Part shown: one piece after another, positions 6,064-7,375 of the stretch
Layout: each line of letters opens with the position of its first letter
Numbering within the stretch: position 1 is the first letter of the stretch
NCBI GenBank assembly: GCA_015523135.1
Contig: WAKY01000087.1
Location: 1-7,375 of the forward strand
DNA length: 7,375 nt
Direction of reading: 5' to 3'
From: Candidatus Aciduliprofundum sp.
GTDB lineage: Archaea > Thermoplasmatota > Thermoplasmata > Thermoplasmatales > Aciduliprofundaceae
Notes under the pieces: model-generated
Databases searched by the model: none
What the model saw: the letters and a program-made list of their open reading frames with translations, nothing else
What the model was told of the DNA's origin: nothing
Program-made: the position numbers and the translations under genes

Positions 6064-7375
6064 CCTTATTCCTCCTATTGTACTCGCAATTGATGTTTGG
6101 GCAGAATTTCCAGTCCTTCTTTCCTTTCCTTCTTAAAATTAAAAGCGGCGCTCCACAGTAAGGACATACTTCTCCCGCAGGTATAACCTCTCCCTTTTGG
6201 GGAAGAGGATATGTTACATCGCATTTTGGATAATTTGAGCATCCGATGAATCTCTTTCCATTCTTTGATTGTCTAATTACCAAATCTCCTCCACACTTGG
6301 GGCATTTGCCCACAACATCCTTTTTGCGATTGTACTCGCATTTTGGATTTAAACACCTTATTTCAGGACTCTGCCCTCTACGAATTATTTTTATTAAGGG
6401 CAATCCACAAACTGGGCATTTTCTATCAAGGAATTCAACATGTCCTGTCTTCGGGAGATTATAGTACTTTGTCTCACCATCTTTCTCACAAACAACTAAC
6501 CTCTTTCTCTCCAAATAAATCAATTTTCCACCATCGAGGCATTCTCCAATTTCCCTACGCATTGAACTCTTTATGTTATCCCCCACCTCACCCCTATTCT
6601 CTTCTAGAGAGCTCAATATATCTTTTAGCATATCACGAGATTCTTTAACCACAAAATTTGGGGATTTTAAGCCTTCTTCAATTTTATCCATATCCAACTC
6701 AAGCTTTGCAGTCATATCTGGCTTTATCACATCCACATTATTGCTCTCAAGAGATTCAATCAGAGCTTTGCCAAGCTGAGTAGGCCTTATAGGATTTCCA
6801 CGCACATAGCCTCTATCAAATAATTTCTGAATTATCTCTGCCCTTGTGCTCTTCGTTCCCAAATTCAATTTTTCCATCTCCCTTATGAGAGAAGACTGGG
6901 TGTATCTTGCGGGTGGTTTTGTCTCCTTTCTCTCAATTTCAATTTTCTTAACTTTGACTTCATCCCCCTTTTTCAAAATTGGCATTTTCTCTTCTTCAAA
7001 CTTAACATAGGAGTAATAATAAAGCCAACCCTCATTTACAAGCTCTTTACCCTTTGCCTCAAAAATTTCATCTTTAACTGCAAGTTTCGCTTTGCTCTCC
7101 TTGTACTCTAAATCTGGAGCCAAAGTGGCCATAAATCTCCTAACAACAAGCTCGTAAATCTTGCCCTTATCCCCTTCTAAATTTGCACCTCTCGTGGGCA
7201 CTATTGGAGGATGGTCCGTGGATTCCTTTTTACCCCTAGTAGGATACTTTCTCCTCTCCTTTTGAAGTTTTAAAGCATCTTGCTTGAATTTTGACTTCTC
7301 TAAGGACTTGAGTATTGAATTTATATTTAAGGTTCTTGGATACACTGTATTATCCGTCCTTGGATAAGAAATATA
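6053..7375 (-). CDS. topA: DNA topoisomerase I (type IA), 5'-truncated by the window edge
   Basis: Relaxes negatively supercoiled DNA by single-strand cleavage and passage. The frame runs to the right edge, leaving 440 C-terminal residues. The N-terminal TOPRIM region, perhaps 300 residues, lies outside. The first visible residues, YISYPRTDN, are the active site, with the predicted catalytic tyrosine at residue 4 and the conserved Arg at 6. Next come DHPPIVPTRGA (about 54-64), KPPARYTQSSLIREMEKLNLGTKSTRAEII (about 153-182) and RPTQLGKALIE. The tail has three Cys4 zinc ribbons: CPVC/CLNPKC (320-346), CPKC/CSNYPKC (358-385) and CPYC/CPNINC (404-430). A possible degenerate fourth (Cys279, Cys296) precedes them. 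The GTG at 7345 is internal, downstream of the active-site Tyr. The gene end overlaps the A22 protease start. Confidence 0.95.
   Translation of the reverse strand, partial: YISYPRTDNTVYPRTLNINSILKSLEKSKFKQDALKLQKERRKYPTRGKKESTDHPPIVPTRGANLEGDKGKIYELVVRRFMATLAPDLEYKESKAKLAVKDEIFEAKGKELVNEGWLYYYSYVKFEEEKMPILKKGDEVKVKKIEIERKETKPPARYTQSSLIREMEKLNLGTKSTRAEIIQKLFDRGYVRGNPIRPTQLGKALIESLESNNVDVIKPDMTAKLELDMDKIEEGLKSPNFVVKESRDMLKDILSSLEENRGEVGDNIKSSMRREIGECLDGGKLIYLERKRLVVCEKDGETKYYNLPKTGHVEFLDRKCPVCGLPLIKIIRRGQSPEIRCLNPKCEYNRKKDVVGKCPKCGGDLVIRQSKNGKRFIGCSNYPKCDVTYPLPQKGEVIPAGEVCPYCGAPLLILRRKGKKDWKFCPNINCEYNRRNKDEK
6071..6076 (-). promoter_or_regulatory. Shine-Dalgarno sequence for the A22 protease
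   Basis: AGGAGG on the - strand sits 7 nt before the ATG at 6063, within the final codons of topA. It supports translation of the protease from a shared topA transcript and decides its start codon. Confidence 0.8.

Noticed and set aside
6246..6648. Open frames on the + strand opposite topA
   Set aside because: They are antisense to the zinc ribbons and the preceding topA domain, with no start signals or recognisable product.
7343..7345. GTG (- strand) as the start of topA
   Set aside because: The active-site tyrosine motif SYPRTD is encoded upstream in the same frame, so this codon is internal and the gene continues beyond the right edge.
1..7375. RNA genes, CRISPR arrays, insertion sequences or mobile-element ends
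   Set aside because: Both strands were read. Almost all sequence is coding, the gaps are all under 40 bp, and no tRNA-like, repeat-spacer or terminal-repeat structure was seen.

Overview
The window is chromosomal DNA from an AT-rich archaeon. The marker genes are archaeal in type: AMP phosphorylase with the archaeal N-terminal extension, ribose-1,5-bisphosphate isomerase, an archaeal presenilin-like A22 membrane protease, and a topoisomerase IA with a zinc-ribbon tail. Promoters look archaeal too, with TATA-like boxes centred about 26-28 nt before the start codon. Gene content, base composition and leaderless starts together suggest a Thermoplasmatota lineage of the Aciduliprofundum (DHVE2) kind. 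That placement is inference from memory, not a search result. I see no rRNA, tRNA, CRISPR array, insertion sequence or other mobile element.

Layout. The left 4.17 kb reads on the + strand. It starts with the 3' two-thirds of guaB (IMP dehydrogenase, open at the left edge), then a small orphan gene (97 aa), a YlbF-family helical protein (114 aa), and an overlapping pair: ribose-1,5-bisphosphate isomerase and AMP phosphorylase. The right 3.2 kb reads on the - strand. From right to left it has topA (open at the right edge), a presenilin-like intramembrane aspartyl protease overlapping the topA end by 11 bp, and a membrane-anchored metal-binding ABC substrate-binding protein under its own promoter. 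The two halves converge with only 3 bp between stop codons.

How the genes work together. IMP dehydrogenase commits IMP to guanine nucleotides. AMP phosphorylase releases the base from nucleoside monophosphates as ribose-1,5-bisphosphate, and the isomerase makes ribulose-1,5-bisphosphate from it. These are the first two steps of the archaeal nucleotide-salvage route that ends in form III RuBisCO, whose gene is not in the window. The topA and protease genes form an overlapping pair with no evident functional link.

Regulation. Genes that follow an apparent promoter (orphan, ylbF-like, isomerase, metal-binding protein) lack a Shine-Dalgarno sequence and look leaderless. The two genes embedded behind an upstream gene (AMP phosphorylase, A22 protease) carry strong Shine-Dalgarno sequences inside the preceding coding region. 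The best candidate for something undescribed is a TTAGG-N5-CCTAA palindrome between the TATA box and start codon of the metal-binding protein gene. It resembles the half-sites of DtxR/IdeR/MntR metalloregulators and sits where a repressor would block transcription.
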